Below are positions 8,278 to 15,672 of a stretch of 42,407 nucleotides of DNA, piece by piece. The position numbers were made by a program, and so were the translations under genes. This stretch comes from Pallidibacillus pasinlerensis (GTDB lineage Bacteria > Bacillota > Bacilli > Bacillales > Caldibacillaceae): the NCBI RefSeq assembly GCF_009996845.1, contig NZ_JAACYS010000020.1, forward strand, positions 1 to 42,407. The letters run 5' to 3'. The notes below the pieces were generated by a model, which was not told the DNA's origin, did not search any database, and saw only the letters and a program-made list of their open reading frames with translations. The first letter of the stretch is position 1, and every line of letters starts with the position of its first letter.

Positions 8278-9960
8278 ATGGGGGTAACAAGAAAGCTTGT
8301 TTTTTCTTATTTACTAATTGTTTGTTTTATTATTATTCTCGGAGTGAGCTCTTTTTACGGTCTTTGGAATATTGCTAAAAATGGCAACGAAATGTATCGT
8401 AATCGAGTCATTCCTCAAGGAGAAATATCCCAACTAACACAAATGATGGAAAATACAAATGTACAAATGTTAACATCCGTTCTTTATGAAGGCGAGTCCT
8501 TTGCTCAAACAGCAAAATCCAGTTTAACAAACATTGAGGGTATCATTGAAAATTTAGGGAAATATTCAATGGAAAGCGATGAACAAGAGTATCTAGAATC
8601 GATTAAACAAGATTTTGAAGTATATAAAGGGCATATTTTAGACACAATACAATCCATTGAAAATCGAAATTTTTTTGAAGCAAAACATATGTTACATAGG
8701 AGTAATCCTTCATATAACCGGTTAAGTGTAAATTTAGAATCATTACAAAGTTTAAACCGTGAATATGCCGAAGCTTTGAATGCATCGAATAGAGACATAT
8801 ATGAAAAAGTGTTACTGTTAATTGTTGCGTTAAATATTATTGCAATTATTTGTGCTGTTACGATTGGAATTTTTATGGGTCGATCAATCGGACTTCCACT
8901 TAAAAAGGTAACAAAGCAATTGCAGAAAATTGCAAAAGGGGATTTAACAGGAAGAACGTTAGAAGTAAAACGGAAAGATGAAATCGGATTACTTATTTCA
9001 GCTACAAATGAAATGAAAGAAATTCTTCATAATTTATTAAATGATATATTTAAAGTTTCCGAAACTGTCAAATTACATAGTAGTGAGCTTAGACAAGCAT
9101 CAAATGAAGTTAATGAAAGTTCGAATCAAGTTGCCTCAACGATGCAAGATCTCACTTCAGGGGCTGAGACGTTAGCTGTGCATGCACAAGAATTGGCGCA
9201 AGGAATGGATCATTTTGTTACTGAAATTCAAGATACAAATGAGAAGAGTGAATTTATCAAAACTTCATCTCTTGAAGTGTTGAAACTTGCTGATGAAGGT
9301 AAGAAAACAATGGATTCCTCTGAGGAACAGATGGGATCAATTAATGAAATTGTAAAAGATGCGGTTGGAAAAGTCGAACAGTTAGCGAATCACACTCAAG
9401 ACATTTCCAAATTAATTACAATCATTAAAAAGGTTTCGGAACAAACGAATTTGTTAGCATTGAATGCAGCTATTGAAGCTGCCCGTGCTGGTGAACATGG
9501 AAAAGGTTTTGCGGTAGTGGCAGATGAAGTAAGAAAATTATCCGAACAAGTTGCCTCATCGATAAAAGAAATCACAAGTATTGTTGAGAAAATACAAGGT
9601 CAATCAAGTGCGGTTAGTGAATCTTTAAAAAATGGTTATGTTGAAGTGGAACGAGGGTTTGTTTTAACAAAAGCTACATCTGAAGCTTTCAGCGAGATCA
9701 ATAAATCGATAACGAATATGGTTGTAAACATTGAAGAAATTGCGGAAAAGTTAGCAAGTATCACAGTTGGTAGTAAAGATATGAATGAATCAATTGAAGA
9801 AATCGCTGCAATAGCAGAGGAATCTGCAAGTGCTGTTGAACAATCATCTGCAAGTACACAACAAATTAATAGTTCAGTAGAAGAGGTGGCTGGTCGAGCA
9901 AATGGACTTGCTACACTATCAGAAGAATTAAATAGGCATGTAAAAAATTTTAAATTATAA
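8278..9960 (+). CDS. Methyl-accepting chemotaxis protein
   Basis: This 560-residue transmembrane receptor has a first membrane segment at about residues 8-29. An extracellular helical sensor of about 145 residues (four-helix-bundle type) follows, then a second segment at about 178-200 and a HAMP linker at about 201-255. A long coiled-coil signalling domain completes it. The highly conserved hairpin tip is visible as [20 protein letters not shown] followed by [14 protein letters not shown]. The ligand is unknown because the sensor region is not diagnostic. No C-terminal NWETF-like tether is present; the protein ends HVKNFKL. ATG 8278 follows a GGGGG ribosome binding site. It should signal through CheA/CheW to the flagellar motor, which implies a motile host. 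Confidence 0.93.
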   Translation: MGVTRKLVFSYLLIVCFIIILGVSSFYGLWNIAKNGNEMYRNRVIPQGEISQLTQMMENTNVQMLTSVLYEGESFAQTAKSSLTNIEGIIENLGKYSMESDEQEYLESIKQDFEVYKGHILDTIQSIENRNFFEAKHMLHRSNPSYNRLSVNLESLQSLNREYAEALNASNRDIYEKVLLLIVALNIIAIICAVTIGIFMGRSIGLPLKKVTKQLQKIAKGDLTGRTLEVKRKDEIGLLISATNEMKEILHNLLNDIFKVSETVKLHSSELRQASNEVNESSNQVASTMQDLTSGAETLAVHAQELAQGMDHFVTEIQDTNEKSEFIKTSSLEVLKLADEGKKTMDSSEEQMGSINEIVKDAVGKVEQLANHTQDISKLITIIKKVSEQTNLLALNAAIEAARAGEHGKGFAVVADEVRKLSEQVASSIKEITSIVEKIQGQSSAVSESLKNGYVEVERGFVLTKATSEAFSEINKSITNMVVNIEEIAEKLASITVGSKDMNESIEEIAAIAEESASAVEQSSASTQQINSSVEEVAGRANGLATLSEELNRHVKNFKL

Positions 9961-9971
9961 TTGCAGATTCA

Positions 9972-10004
9972 AAAGGGCTAACATCCATTAGGAAGTAGCC
10001 CTTT
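9972..10004. terminator. Bidirectional terminator between mcp and hisC
   Basis: AAAGGGCTA (9972-9980) pairs with TAGCCCTTT (9996-10004), with a T run on the plus side and a TTTTGAA-type run on the minus side. It separates two convergent genes. Confidence 0.85.
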
Positions 10005-10009
10005 TTCAA

Positions 10010-11083
10010 TTATACTAATAAATCTTTATTAATATCGTTTTTCAATATTTCGATTACTGCTTTATTTTGTTCCATCGTTCCCATGGAAATACGGACACCA
10101 TTTGGCATTGGACGAACGATATATCCTTTTTCAATTAACTTTGTAAATACAGCTTGTGGATCTTTTGTATGAACGAAAATAAAATTCGTTTGTGATGGAT
10201 AATAAGATACACCTAAAGTTTCCAATTCTTGTTCAAATAGTTCGATTCCTGTTCTCGTTTCTGAAACCGTATGTTTAATGAACTCTTGGTCATCTAATGC
10301 AGTAGCTGCAGCAACTTGAGCAATAGTGGAAGTATTGAACGGTAGGCGACCAATATTAAGTTTAGCAATTAAAACTTCATTACCGACAGCATAGCCAATT
10401 CGTAGGGAAGCTAGTCCATAAGCTTTTGAGAATGTTCTTAAAACAATTAGGTTATCGTAATTTTTAATTAATGGAACTGTTTCCGGATAATCTTCAGCAA
10501 CAACATATTCATAGTACGCTTCATCTAGTACAACTGTTACATATCCTGGTACTTTGTGTAAAAAGCTTACTAGTTCTTCTTCTGTTACATAAGTTCCAGT
10601 TGGATTATTTGGATTACAAATCCAAACGATTCTGGTTTTTTCATCTATCGCTGATCTAATCCCTTCTAAATCAAAGCGACCATCGACAAGCGGAACTTCA
10701 CGAATTTCCGCGCCTTCAATAACGGCATGATGTTTATATTGCACGAAAGTTTGGTTCGCCGTTACGATGTTATCCCCTTCACATAATAAGACACGGCTTA
10801 AAATTTGAATGACTTCATCAAGTCCTGCACCGAATAGTAATTCATTTTCTTTCACTTGTAGATGTTGAGCTACTTTTTGGCGAATGATTTCGGCATTACC
10901 ATCTGGGTAAGTAGCAGCTTCTTTAAGCGCTTCTTGAACAGCTTTAGCAATTTTTGGTGAGCAACCGAAGGCATTTTCGTTTGATGCAAGTTTAATAACT
11001 TCATCAACATTGTATTCTTTTTTGATTTGCTCTGGCGATTTACCTGGTTTGTACGGTTGGAGTTGTAAAATTCTTTCTTTCAT
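10010..11083 (-). CDS. hisC: Histidinol-phosphate aminotransferase
   Basis: This 357-residue PLP-dependent class I/II aminotransferase contains LASNENAFGCSP near the N-terminus, NPNNPTGTY in the middle, DEAYYEY, and the PLP-lysine motif TFSKAYGLASLRIGY. Late conserved residues include RPMPNGVRIS. In histidine synthesis it converts imidazole-acetol phosphate to histidinol phosphate; in Bacillales the same enzyme often transaminates prephenate or 4-hydroxyphenylpyruvate. The gene is alone, away from his or aro genes. It lies behind a T-box leader, so its expression should follow the charging of one tRNA. The leader's candidate specifier does not read as histidine (see the T-box entry), which favours an aromatic amino acid role. 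ATG 11083 is followed by MKERILQLQPY, as in homologues. Confidence 0.92.
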   Translation of the reverse strand: MKERILQLQPYKPGKSPEQIKKEYNVDEVIKLASNENAFGCSPKIAKAVQEALKEAATYPDGNAEIIRQKVAQHLQVKENELLFGAGLDEVIQILSRVLLCEGDNIVTANQTFVQYKHHAVIEGAEIREVPLVDGRFDLEGIRSAIDEKTRIVWICNPNNPTGTYVTEEELVSFLHKVPGYVTVVLDEAYYEYVVAEDYPETVPLIKNYDNLIVLRTFSKAYGLASLRIGYAVGNEVLIAKLNIGRLPFNTSTIAQVAAATALDDQEFIKHTVSETRTGIELFEQELETLGVSYYPSQTNFIFVHTKDPQAVFTKLIEKGYIVRPMPNGVRISMGTMEQNKAVIEILKNDINKDLLV

Positions 11084-11126
11084 TAATCAAATCCCTCTTT
11101 TCTGAAGTTTTTTCATGTAAATATGC

Positions 11127-11372
11127 AAAAAATCCCTACTGAAATACAGTAGGGACGAATCATACGCGGTACCACCCTAATTGTGAAAATACTTTCACCA
11201 CTCATGTTTATAACGGTTTTCACCGTCTTTTCCAATAAGGAAATAATAGAAAAAGATGCTCAAGGACTGTAATTCATGTTTTATCTATGTACTGATTTGC
11301 ATCAACCATCAGCTTTCTAAAACAGGGAGATAAACACTACTAAAATCCTCTCAAATTGTTAGAAATATTATG
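11127..11372 (-). ncRNA. T-box riboswitch leader of hisC
   Basis: The minus strand carries the conserved T-box sequence GGGTGGTACCGCG (11165-11177). A terminator follows: TCCCTACTG / CAGTAGGGA at 11133-11155, then TTTTTT. Upstream is a Stem I with GAGGA (11347-11351) pairing with UCCUU, and an AGUA internal-loop element. The specifier loop reads GAAUUACAG (11275-11267). The codon is either UAC (Tyr, one base beyond GAA but followed by the usual purine) or UUA (Leu, directly after GAA but followed by C). Tyr fits the enzyme better; histidine codons do not fit. When the cognate tRNA is uncharged, its acceptor end should stabilise the antiterminator. Confidence 0.9.
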
Positions 11373-11378
11373 TAATTG

Positions 11379-11407
11379 ATTATAGTTTGATTTGAGGAAA
11401 GAGTCAA
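11379..11407 (-). promoter_or_regulatory. Sigma-A promoter of the hisC T-box transcript
   Basis: On the minus strand, TTGACT (11402-11407) and TATAAT (11379-11384) are separated by 17 bases. This predicts a transcript start near 11372, just before Stem I. Confidence 0.75.
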
Positions 11408-11450
11408 TATTAATTTTGACTGAACAAGATTAATTAGTAGAGCTTAAATA

Positions 11451-11478
11451 ATGACTTTTATCATTGAATAAAAGTCAT
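11451..11478. terminator. Hairpin in the hisC-MFS intergenic region
   Basis: A perfect 11-bp inverted repeat (ATGACTTTTAT / ATAAAAGTCAT) with a 6-base loop is followed by TTTG on the plus strand and preceded by an AT-rich run. It may terminate transcripts in either direction, for example that of the possible small decayed ORF next to it. Confidence 0.45.
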
Positions 11479-11498
11479 TTGTTTAAAAGGTGATTATT

Positions 11499-11623
11499 TT
11501 ATAATTTGATGGTCACTTTTTTCGTCGTTAAGCGAATAAACCAGATAACGACTATGCTTAAGATAATGGAAGCGATGATGAATGTCGAATTAGATAATTG
11601 AATACTATCAACTCAAACATCAT
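11499..11623 (-). pseudogene. Possible decayed small membrane-protein gene
   Basis: On the minus strand an ATGATG at 11623-11618 follows AGGTGG. That frame stops after about 21 codons. The adjacent frame is open from 11612 down to a TAA at 11499 and encodes about 37 residues. These include one clear transmembrane stretch (STFIIASIILSIVVIWFIRL) followed by a basic tail (TTKKVTIKL). The hydrophobic frame has no start codon of its own. This looks like a small single-pass protein broken by a frameshift, but the ORF is too short to exclude chance. Confidence 0.3.
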
Positions 11624-11652
11624 TCACCACCTAGTTGTAATGTGATGTATTA

Positions 11653-11686
11653 CAGTTATACACATGTGTGTATAAGTGTATAACTG
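11653..11686. promoter_or_regulatory. Palindromic operator upstream of the MFS gene
   Basis: CAGTTATACAC (11653-11663) and GTGTATAACTG (11676-11686) form a perfect 11-bp inverted repeat. Its centre, ACATGTGT, is itself nearly palindromic. It lies about 20 bases before a TTGACA (11704-11709) with TAAAAT 18 bases further on, so it is placed as an operator for the transporter promoter. The regulator is not in the window unless PadR binds here. Confidence 0.55.
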
Positions 11687-11755
11687 AAAAGTCAACAGTT
11701 CTTTTGACATAAATCTAAAAATAGTACTAAAATGAGTTAGGATGGAGGTATAACA

Positions 11756-12961
11756 TTGAGAGAGAAAAAAATATTTACTAAAGATTTCATTATTTTATTT
11801 TCTGCTAGTTTTTTTGTAGCACTAATTTTTTATTTATTGATGACTTCATTTGCCCTTTATACAGTGGAGCGATTTGCGGCTTCTGAAAGTGAGGCCGGAT
11901 TAGCTGCTAGTATTTTCATTATTGGTGCTTTATTTGCTAGATTGTTAGCGGGTAAATATATTGAAGTAATCGGCCGGAAAAAGTTATTGTACGGCAGTCT
12001 CATCTTATATTTAGTTGCAATTTTATTTTACTTTTTGGCAAACAGTTTAAGTTTATTATTAATTATCCGCTTTATCCATGGAATGGGCTTTGGTGCTTCT
12101 ACAACAGCGATGTCTACAGCTGTAATGGATATGATTCCTTATGAACGAAAAGGAGAAGGGACCGGTTATTACACTCTTAGTTCTGTCTTCGCAACTGCGT
12201 TAGGCCCATTTTTAGCTTTGTACTTAACGCAAAACTATGACTTCCAAACAATTTTCATCATCTGCACTATCTTTACTGTATTTAGTTTGCTTCTTTCCTT
12301 ATTTGCTAAAATCCCTGAAGCAGAAATCTTTCGAGAAAAATTGAAAAAACAAAAATCTGGATTTCACATCCAAGACTTTATTGAGATGAAAGCATTACCG
12401 ATTTCTTTTATGATGGTTATTATCGGAATTGCCTATGCAAGTATTGTCTCGTTTATTAACGTTTATGCAATCGAAATTCAATTACAAGACATTGCAAGTT
12501 TATTTTTTATTGTTTATGCGATTGTTCTATTATTCACAAGACCGATTACTGGTAGACTACTAGATTTAAAGGGAGATAATATCGTCATTTATCCGGCAAT
12601 TATTTTCCTAGCCATATGTTTAGTTTTATTAAGTCAGGCCGAAAATGGAATTGTCCTTTTATTATCGGGTGCCTTTTTAGCATTAGGTTTTGGGACACTC
12701 GTTTCTAGTGGACAAGCTATTGCTGTGAAGGAAGCACCGAAGGAAAGGGTAGGTCTTGCCGTTTCAACTTTTTATATTTGTTTAGACGGTGGCGTCGGGA
12801 TTGGACCATACTTGATCGGTTTTATTATTCCGTTTGTAGGATTTCGAGGCATGTATTTCATATTGGCATTATTCGTCTTTTTAACTGTAATTCTTTATTA
12901 CTTTTTACATGGAAAAAAAGCAGCAATGAGAAGGAAAAAACAGTTACAAGAAGTGTCTTAG
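11756..12961 (+). CDS. MFS transporter, drug or metabolite efflux type
   Basis: This 401-residue protein has about twelve hydrophobic segments. The MFS loop 2-3 motif appears as ARLLAGKYIEVIGRKKLLYG at about residue 62-81, and an internal-symmetry counterpart, TRPITGRLLDLKGDN, at about 261. The family resembles YwoG/YfkF-type exporters. TTG 11756 is preceded by GGATGGAGG at good spacing. A palindromic operator lies upstream and a terminator follows the gene, so it is a single-gene unit. The substrate cannot be read from the sequence. The neighbouring PadR regulator and azoreductase suggest a stress or xenobiotic response, but this is only context. Confidence 0.85.
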   Translation: MREKKIFTKDFIILFSASFFVALIFYLLMTSFALYTVERFAASESEAGLAASIFIIGALFARLLAGKYIEVIGRKKLLYGSLILYLVAILFYFLANSLSLLLIIRFIHGMGFGASTTAMSTAVMDMIPYERKGEGTGYYTLSSVFATALGPFLALYLTQNYDFQTIFIICTIFTVFSLLLSLFAKIPEAEIFREKLKKQKSGFHIQDFIEMKALPISFMMVIIGIAYASIVSFINVYAIEIQLQDIASLFFIVYAIVLLFTRPITGRLLDLKGDNIVIYPAIIFLAICLVLLSQAENGIVLLLSGAFLALGFGTLVSSGQAIAVKEAPKERVGLAVSTFYICLDGGVGIGPYLIGFIIPFVGFRGMYFILALFVFLTVILYYFLHGKKAAMRRKKQLQEVS

Positions 12962-12970
12962 TGTAGAGAG

Positions 12971-12999
12971 GGAGGCTGTTCAATGGGCAGTCTCCTTTT
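12971..12999 (+). terminator. Terminator of the MFS gene
   Basis: GGAGGCTG (12971-12978) pairs with CAGTCTCC (12988-12995) with one G-U pair, followed by TTTTTTATTTTT. Confidence 0.85.
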
Positions 13000-13090
13000 T
13001 TATTTTTATCAACTAATTTTTTCGAATCAGTACCTTGTTTTAAACAGTACTGTATGATATATTATTTTTCAAGGTAACAAATATACATCA

Positions 13091-13111
13091 GTACTATATA
13101 ATATATAGTAC
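13091..13111. promoter_or_regulatory. Palindromic operator of padR
   Basis: A perfect palindrome of two 10-base arms, GTACTATATA and TATATAGTAC, around one A. It contains a TATAAT (13097-13102) and ends 25 bases before the padR start. A second palindrome, ACAGTACTGT, lies at 13044-13053. PadR-type regulators commonly repress their own promoters at GTAC-containing dyads, so autoregulation is the natural reading. Confidence 0.6.
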
Positions 13112-13136
13112 CAAACTTAGTATGGTGGTGAAAAGA

Positions 13137-13460
13137 TTGAACATCCAATTTAAAAAAGGTGTTTTAGAATTGTGTGTGTTAGTTTTACTAAATAAAAAGG
13201 ATTGTTATGGATATGAACTTGTTCAAAAGATATCGGATCAAATTGATATATCGGAAGGGACGGTCTATCCGTTATTAAGACGGTTGAACAAAGAGGGCTA
13301 TTTTACGACGTATTTAAAAGAGTCGACAGAAGGACCGCCTAGAAAATATTATCGCTTGACTGATGAAGGAAAAGCATATCTTAATGAATTGCTAAATGAA
13401 TGGGATGCTTTTACGAAAGGTGTTAATGAATTAATAAAGGAAGGTGCTAAAGGTGAATAA
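13137..13460 (+). CDS. PadR-family transcriptional regulator
   Basis: This 107-residue winged-helix DNA-binding protein reads [20 protein letters not shown] at its start. [11 protein letters not shown], the [17 protein letters not shown] recognition region and the [12 protein letters not shown] wing follow, all characteristic of short PadR proteins. TTG 13137 is chosen because GGTGGTG lies six bases upstream and homologues begin at this residue; an in-frame ATG at 13122 is less likely. Its stop overlaps a GTG that begins a truncated HAAS/DUF1700-like gene, the usual downstream partner. The regulator has therefore probably lost its normal output while its DNA-binding part remains intact. A long dyad overlaps its own promoter. 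Confidence 0.9.
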   Translation: MNIQFKKGVLELCVLVLLNKKDCYGYELVQKISDQIDISEGTVYPLLRRLNKEGYFTTYLKESTEGPPRKYYRLTDEGKAYLNELLNEWDAFTKGVNELIKEGAKGE

Positions 13461-13494
13461 AAGTCAATTTTTAAATAAATTAAATGTGGAGTGA
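13453..13494 (+). pseudogene. Stub of a HAAS/DUF1700-like gene downstream of padR
   Basis: A GTG overlapping the padR stop opens a 13-codon frame, [13 protein letters not shown], that ends in TGA. This resembles the N-terminus of HAAS/DUF1700 membrane-associated proteins, which normally follow padR in Firmicutes with this same overlap. The body of the gene is absent: the sequence turns non-coding until azoR. Removal by deletion is the likely cause. The assignment rests on 13 residues plus gene order. Confidence 0.5.
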
Positions 13495-13544
13495 TATCTT
13501 AGAATTCATATATTTTATAATTTTGAAATAGTGAGGTATTTTGT

Positions 13545-14186
13545 ATGAACGTATTAGTTGTAAAAGGAAACAATCGACCAGCTTCAGAAAGTGTCTCAAG
13601 TAAGATGTACGAAACATTTTTAGAAGCAATTAAAGACAATAAGCAATTAAATGTAACTATATATGATGTATTTGCTGAAGATATGCCATACGTTGGTCAA
13701 GACTTATTTAATGCCTTTGGCAAATTGCAAAGCGGTGAAGAATTATTAGATATTGAACAACGTATTTTAGCTGCAAAACAAAAAGCCAAAGATGCTTTTT
13801 CCAAAGCTGATGTTATCGTATTTGTTTTCCCACTATGGAATTTAACAATTCCAGCTAAGCTACAAACGTTTATTGATTACATTTGGGAAGCAGGATATAC
13901 GTTTAAATATGATGAAAATGGTAATCTTGTTCAATTAATGAAAGATAAAAAAATCATTTTATTAAATGCACGTGGTGGTATTTACTCTACCCCAGAAACA
14001 GCACCAATGGATATGTCCGTGAATTACATGCGCACTGCTTTTGGTGGCCTTTTCGGTATGGAAATCATCGCCGAAGTTATTATCGAAGGTCATAATGCTG
14101 ACCCGGCTCGTGCTGAGGAAATCATTGCTGAAGGGTTACAAAAAGTAACGGAAGCTGCTAAAACACTTGAATTACAACTAGCTTAA
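13545..14186 (+). CDS. azoR: FMN-dependent NADH-azoreductase
   Basis: This 213-residue flavodoxin-fold enzyme reduces quinones and azo compounds using NADH and bound FMN. Visible family features are the N-terminal strand and phosphate loop (MNVLVVKGNNRPASESVSSK), FPLWNLTIPAKLQTFIDYIW near residue 104, and the ARGGIYS loop near 149. The C-terminal segment has NYMRTAFGGLFGM. The length is normal for AzoR/AcpD proteins. ATG 13545 is preceded by GAGGT. It stands alone with a long terminator hairpin behind it. The likely role is detoxification of electrophilic quinones in the cytoplasm. Confidence 0.93.
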   Translation: MNVLVVKGNNRPASESVSSKMYETFLEAIKDNKQLNVTIYDVFAEDMPYVGQDLFNAFGKLQSGEELLDIEQRILAAKQKAKDAFSKADVIVFVFPLWNLTIPAKLQTFIDYIWEAGYTFKYDENGNLVQLMKDKKIILLNARGGIYSTPETAPMDMSVNYMRTAFGGLFGMEIIAEVIIEGHNADPARAEEIIAEGLQKVTEAAKTLELQLA

Positions 14187-14191
14187 AAATG

Positions 14192-14240
14192 AAGGCCAGA
14201 ATCGTTATTATGTTTATACATAATGATTCTGGCCTTTTTG
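14192..14240 (+). terminator. Terminator of azoR
   Basis: A 12-bp stem (AAGGCCAGAATC at 14192-14203 with GATTCTGGCCTT at 14224-14235) extends by a further 6 bp across a 3-base bulge and is followed by a T run. Confidence 0.9.
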
Positions 14241-14304
14241 GTACAGAGGGGCGGGTCCGGTGTTTCATTTTGAAAATGCAACGAGGGACCTGTCCCGGTG
14301 TATC
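14241..14304. repeat. GC-rich intergenic repeat-like element
   Basis: This stretch is much richer in GC than its surroundings. It holds two copies of CCGGTGT (about 14255 and 14293) and a short dyad, GGGAC-CT-GTCCC. On the minus strand it reads as GGGACAGGTCCCTCGTTGC followed by ATTTTCAAAATGAAACACCGG. This resembles a dispersed REP-like intergenic sequence common in Bacillaceae genomes, as I recall them. Copy number in this genome cannot be judged from one window. Confidence 0.4.
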
Positions 14305-14307
14305 ACA

Positions 14308-15333
14308 TTATTGAACAACAAGAACTAAGTCTTCTGTTTTTGCTTTTCCTCTTGCTTTTAAAATGTTGTAGCAAACAACAGAGATAATAGCTGGAATGAT
14401 TACACCAACGACGATGTACATACTTAATACCCATACTCCTTGGTTTGCTAAAATGTTTAATGGTGCGATCCAAGAGTTAAGTCCTAATCCTGCAAGCTGA
14501 TATGGAACTTGGAAGTTGAACATAACAGTTGCGATTGGTGCACAAACAATTGCTGAAATAAACGGTCCGATGGCTGTCCATGGATTTTTTACTAAGTTTG
14601 GTACTTGTACTTTTGGTGTTAAAAATCCTTGTGCGATGTTGGCACCAAGGTTATTTTGTCTAAAGCTCATCGCTGTCCAACCAGCAAATTGTGCTGTACA
14701 ACCGATTAATGCTGCGGCACTTGAAACTGGATCAAGTTGTAATGCGATAGCAATGGCAGCGGATGAAGCAGGAGACATTAGGAAAATACTCCAAACTAAA
14801 GATATTACAATAGAACCGACAATTGGTGAACCAGCGACAGATGTTGCGATAAACGCGCTTAGTGTATTAAGAAGCGGTGTGATAACTGCAGCTAATCCTA
14901 CCCCAATTACCCCACCGACAAATACAGCAGAGAATGGAATTGCAAGCATATCAAGTTGTGTTTTACCTGTAACTCTCTTACCGATCCATACAGTAATTAA
15001 TGCGGTTAACGTTGCACTGATCGGCTGACCGGTTGTAAGAACCCAACCTGTCTCAGTTAATGTCATCGCCCCCGCACCAACTGTTGCTGTAGCCATTGCA
15101 CTAAAGATAACCAACGTATTCCCACCTAATTGATAAGCAATACCAGCACCAATAGCTGGAGCAAGCATTAATTGTGCTACTTTTCCAATCTGTAAAAATC
15201 CTTCCCAACCAGTGAATGTTCCAATTGTTTCAATGAGTAGACCAATCCCTAAACAAACTAACACCGCATTAGCTAAACCTACAGCTGCTTTATAAGTTCG
15301 ATCTACAATATATTCTTTACTCCAGCGTTTCAT
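14308..15333 (-). CDS. Orphan PTS EIIC-like membrane protein (PTS_EIIC_2 family)
   Basis: This 341-residue hydrophobic protein has about nine or ten membrane segments and no EIIA or EIIB domain. Glycine- and alanine-rich helices such as QLMLAPAIGAGIAYQLGG and the motif AIPFSAVFVGGVIGVG match the PTS_EIIC_2 (DUF-like EIIC) family. It is annotated in genomes as a sugar permease, but its real substrate is not known. No PTS partner genes lie nearby, so phosphotransfer-coupled uptake is doubtful. ATG 15333 follows AGGAGGT. The transcript begins about 300 bases upstream and includes a 16-codon leader ORF and an attenuator-like set of hairpins. That arrangement is unexpected for a sugar transporter and hints at an amino-acid-related role. 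Confidence 0.8.
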   Translation of the reverse strand: MKRWSKEYIVDRTYKAAVGLANAVLVCLGIGLLIETIGTFTGWEGFLQIGKVAQLMLAPAIGAGIAYQLGGNTLVIFSAMATATVGAGAMTLTETGWVLTTGQPISATLTALITVWIGKRVTGKTQLDMLAIPFSAVFVGGVIGVGLAAVITPLLNTLSAFIATSVAGSPIVGSIVISLVWSIFLMSPASSAAIAIALQLDPVSSAAALIGCTAQFAGWTAMSFRQNNLGANIAQGFLTPKVQVPNLVKNPWTAIGPFISAIVCAPIATVMFNFQVPYQLAGLGLNSWIAPLNILANQGVWVLSMYIVVGVIIPAIISVVCYNILKARGKAKTEDLVLVVQ

Positions 15334-15428
15334 TGATAATACCTCCTATGTGTTTTTTTGTTTTAATTGAGTAGTAATCTAAAAAAATGCTATAGTAAAG
15401 CTTTAGTTTAAAAGAGTAAAATGATAAT

Positions 15429-15455
15429 AAAAAAACCTATCCGTTTTTGGATAGG
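15429..15455 (-). terminator. Attenuator terminator in the EIIC-like gene leader
   Basis: On the minus strand, CCTATCC (15455-15449) pairs with GGATAGG (15442-15436) around a 6-base loop, followed by seven T's (15435-15429). It lies about 100 bases upstream of the structural gene, so it must be bypassed for expression. Confidence 0.9.
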
Positions 15456-15546
15456 CGCTGTGTTTATATTGCTTGAGCGCCTACAGGGTAGCACAAGTAG
15501 GACTCAAACAATAACCGATTTTTTTGGTTAATTGTTTCAGTCCTAC
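15429..15546 (-). promoter_or_regulatory. Ribosome-controlled attenuator (five pairing segments)
   Basis: Going down the minus-strand transcript, segment 1 (15546-15526) pairs with segment 2 (15516-15497) over about 19 bp with one mismatch and one bulge. Segment 2 can instead pair with segment 3 (15484-about 15466) over about 17 bp with one bulged C. The start of segment 3, GTAGGCGCT (15484-15476), can pair with segment 4, AGCGCCTAT (15459-15451). Segment 4 also forms the 5' arm of the terminator with segment 5. The 1:2 plus 3:4 fold is read-through; the 2:3 plus 4:5 fold is termination. Segment 1 begins at the last base of the leader stop codon, so a ribosome there would mask it. Confidence 0.75.
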
Positions 15547-15596
15547 TAATGAATAATAATAATGTTTTCTAATTGTTTAAGTTGGTTCGTTTTCAT
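15546..15596 (-). CDS. Leader peptide with four consecutive isoleucines
   Basis: On the minus strand, ATG 15596 follows AAAGGAG with a nine-base spacer. It encodes the 16-residue peptide MKTNQLKQLENIIIIH, ending in TAG at 15548-15546. The four Ile codons are all ATT and lie immediately before the His codon and stop. The stop overlaps the first base of a long hairpin, as in peptide-dependent attenuators. The peptide resembles no leader I can name. Its position between a good promoter and an intrinsic terminator strongly suggests a regulatory role, with ribosome position deciding which hairpins form. Sensing of isoleucine (or charged tRNA-Ile) is inferred from the codon run only. Confidence 0.7.
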   Translation of the reverse strand: MKTNQLKQLENIIIIH

Positions 15597-15645
15597 GAGG
15601 AAGATCTCCTTTCGATTTATTTTTGTTTTTTTAAATTGAATTTAT

Positions 15646-15672
15646 ATTATAATTATTATTATATATTGTCAA
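15646..15672 (-). promoter_or_regulatory. Promoter of the leader-attenuator transcript
   Basis: On the minus strand, TTGACA (15672-15667) is followed by TATAAT (15651-15646) at 15 bases, or TAATAT at 17. Transcription would start near 15639, about 43 bases before the leader ATG. Confidence 0.65.

Noticed and set aside
14516-15028. 170-residue open frame on the plus strand
   Set aside because: It is antisense to the EIIC-like gene, has no ribosome binding site and shows only the composition expected from the opposite strand's hydrophobic codons.
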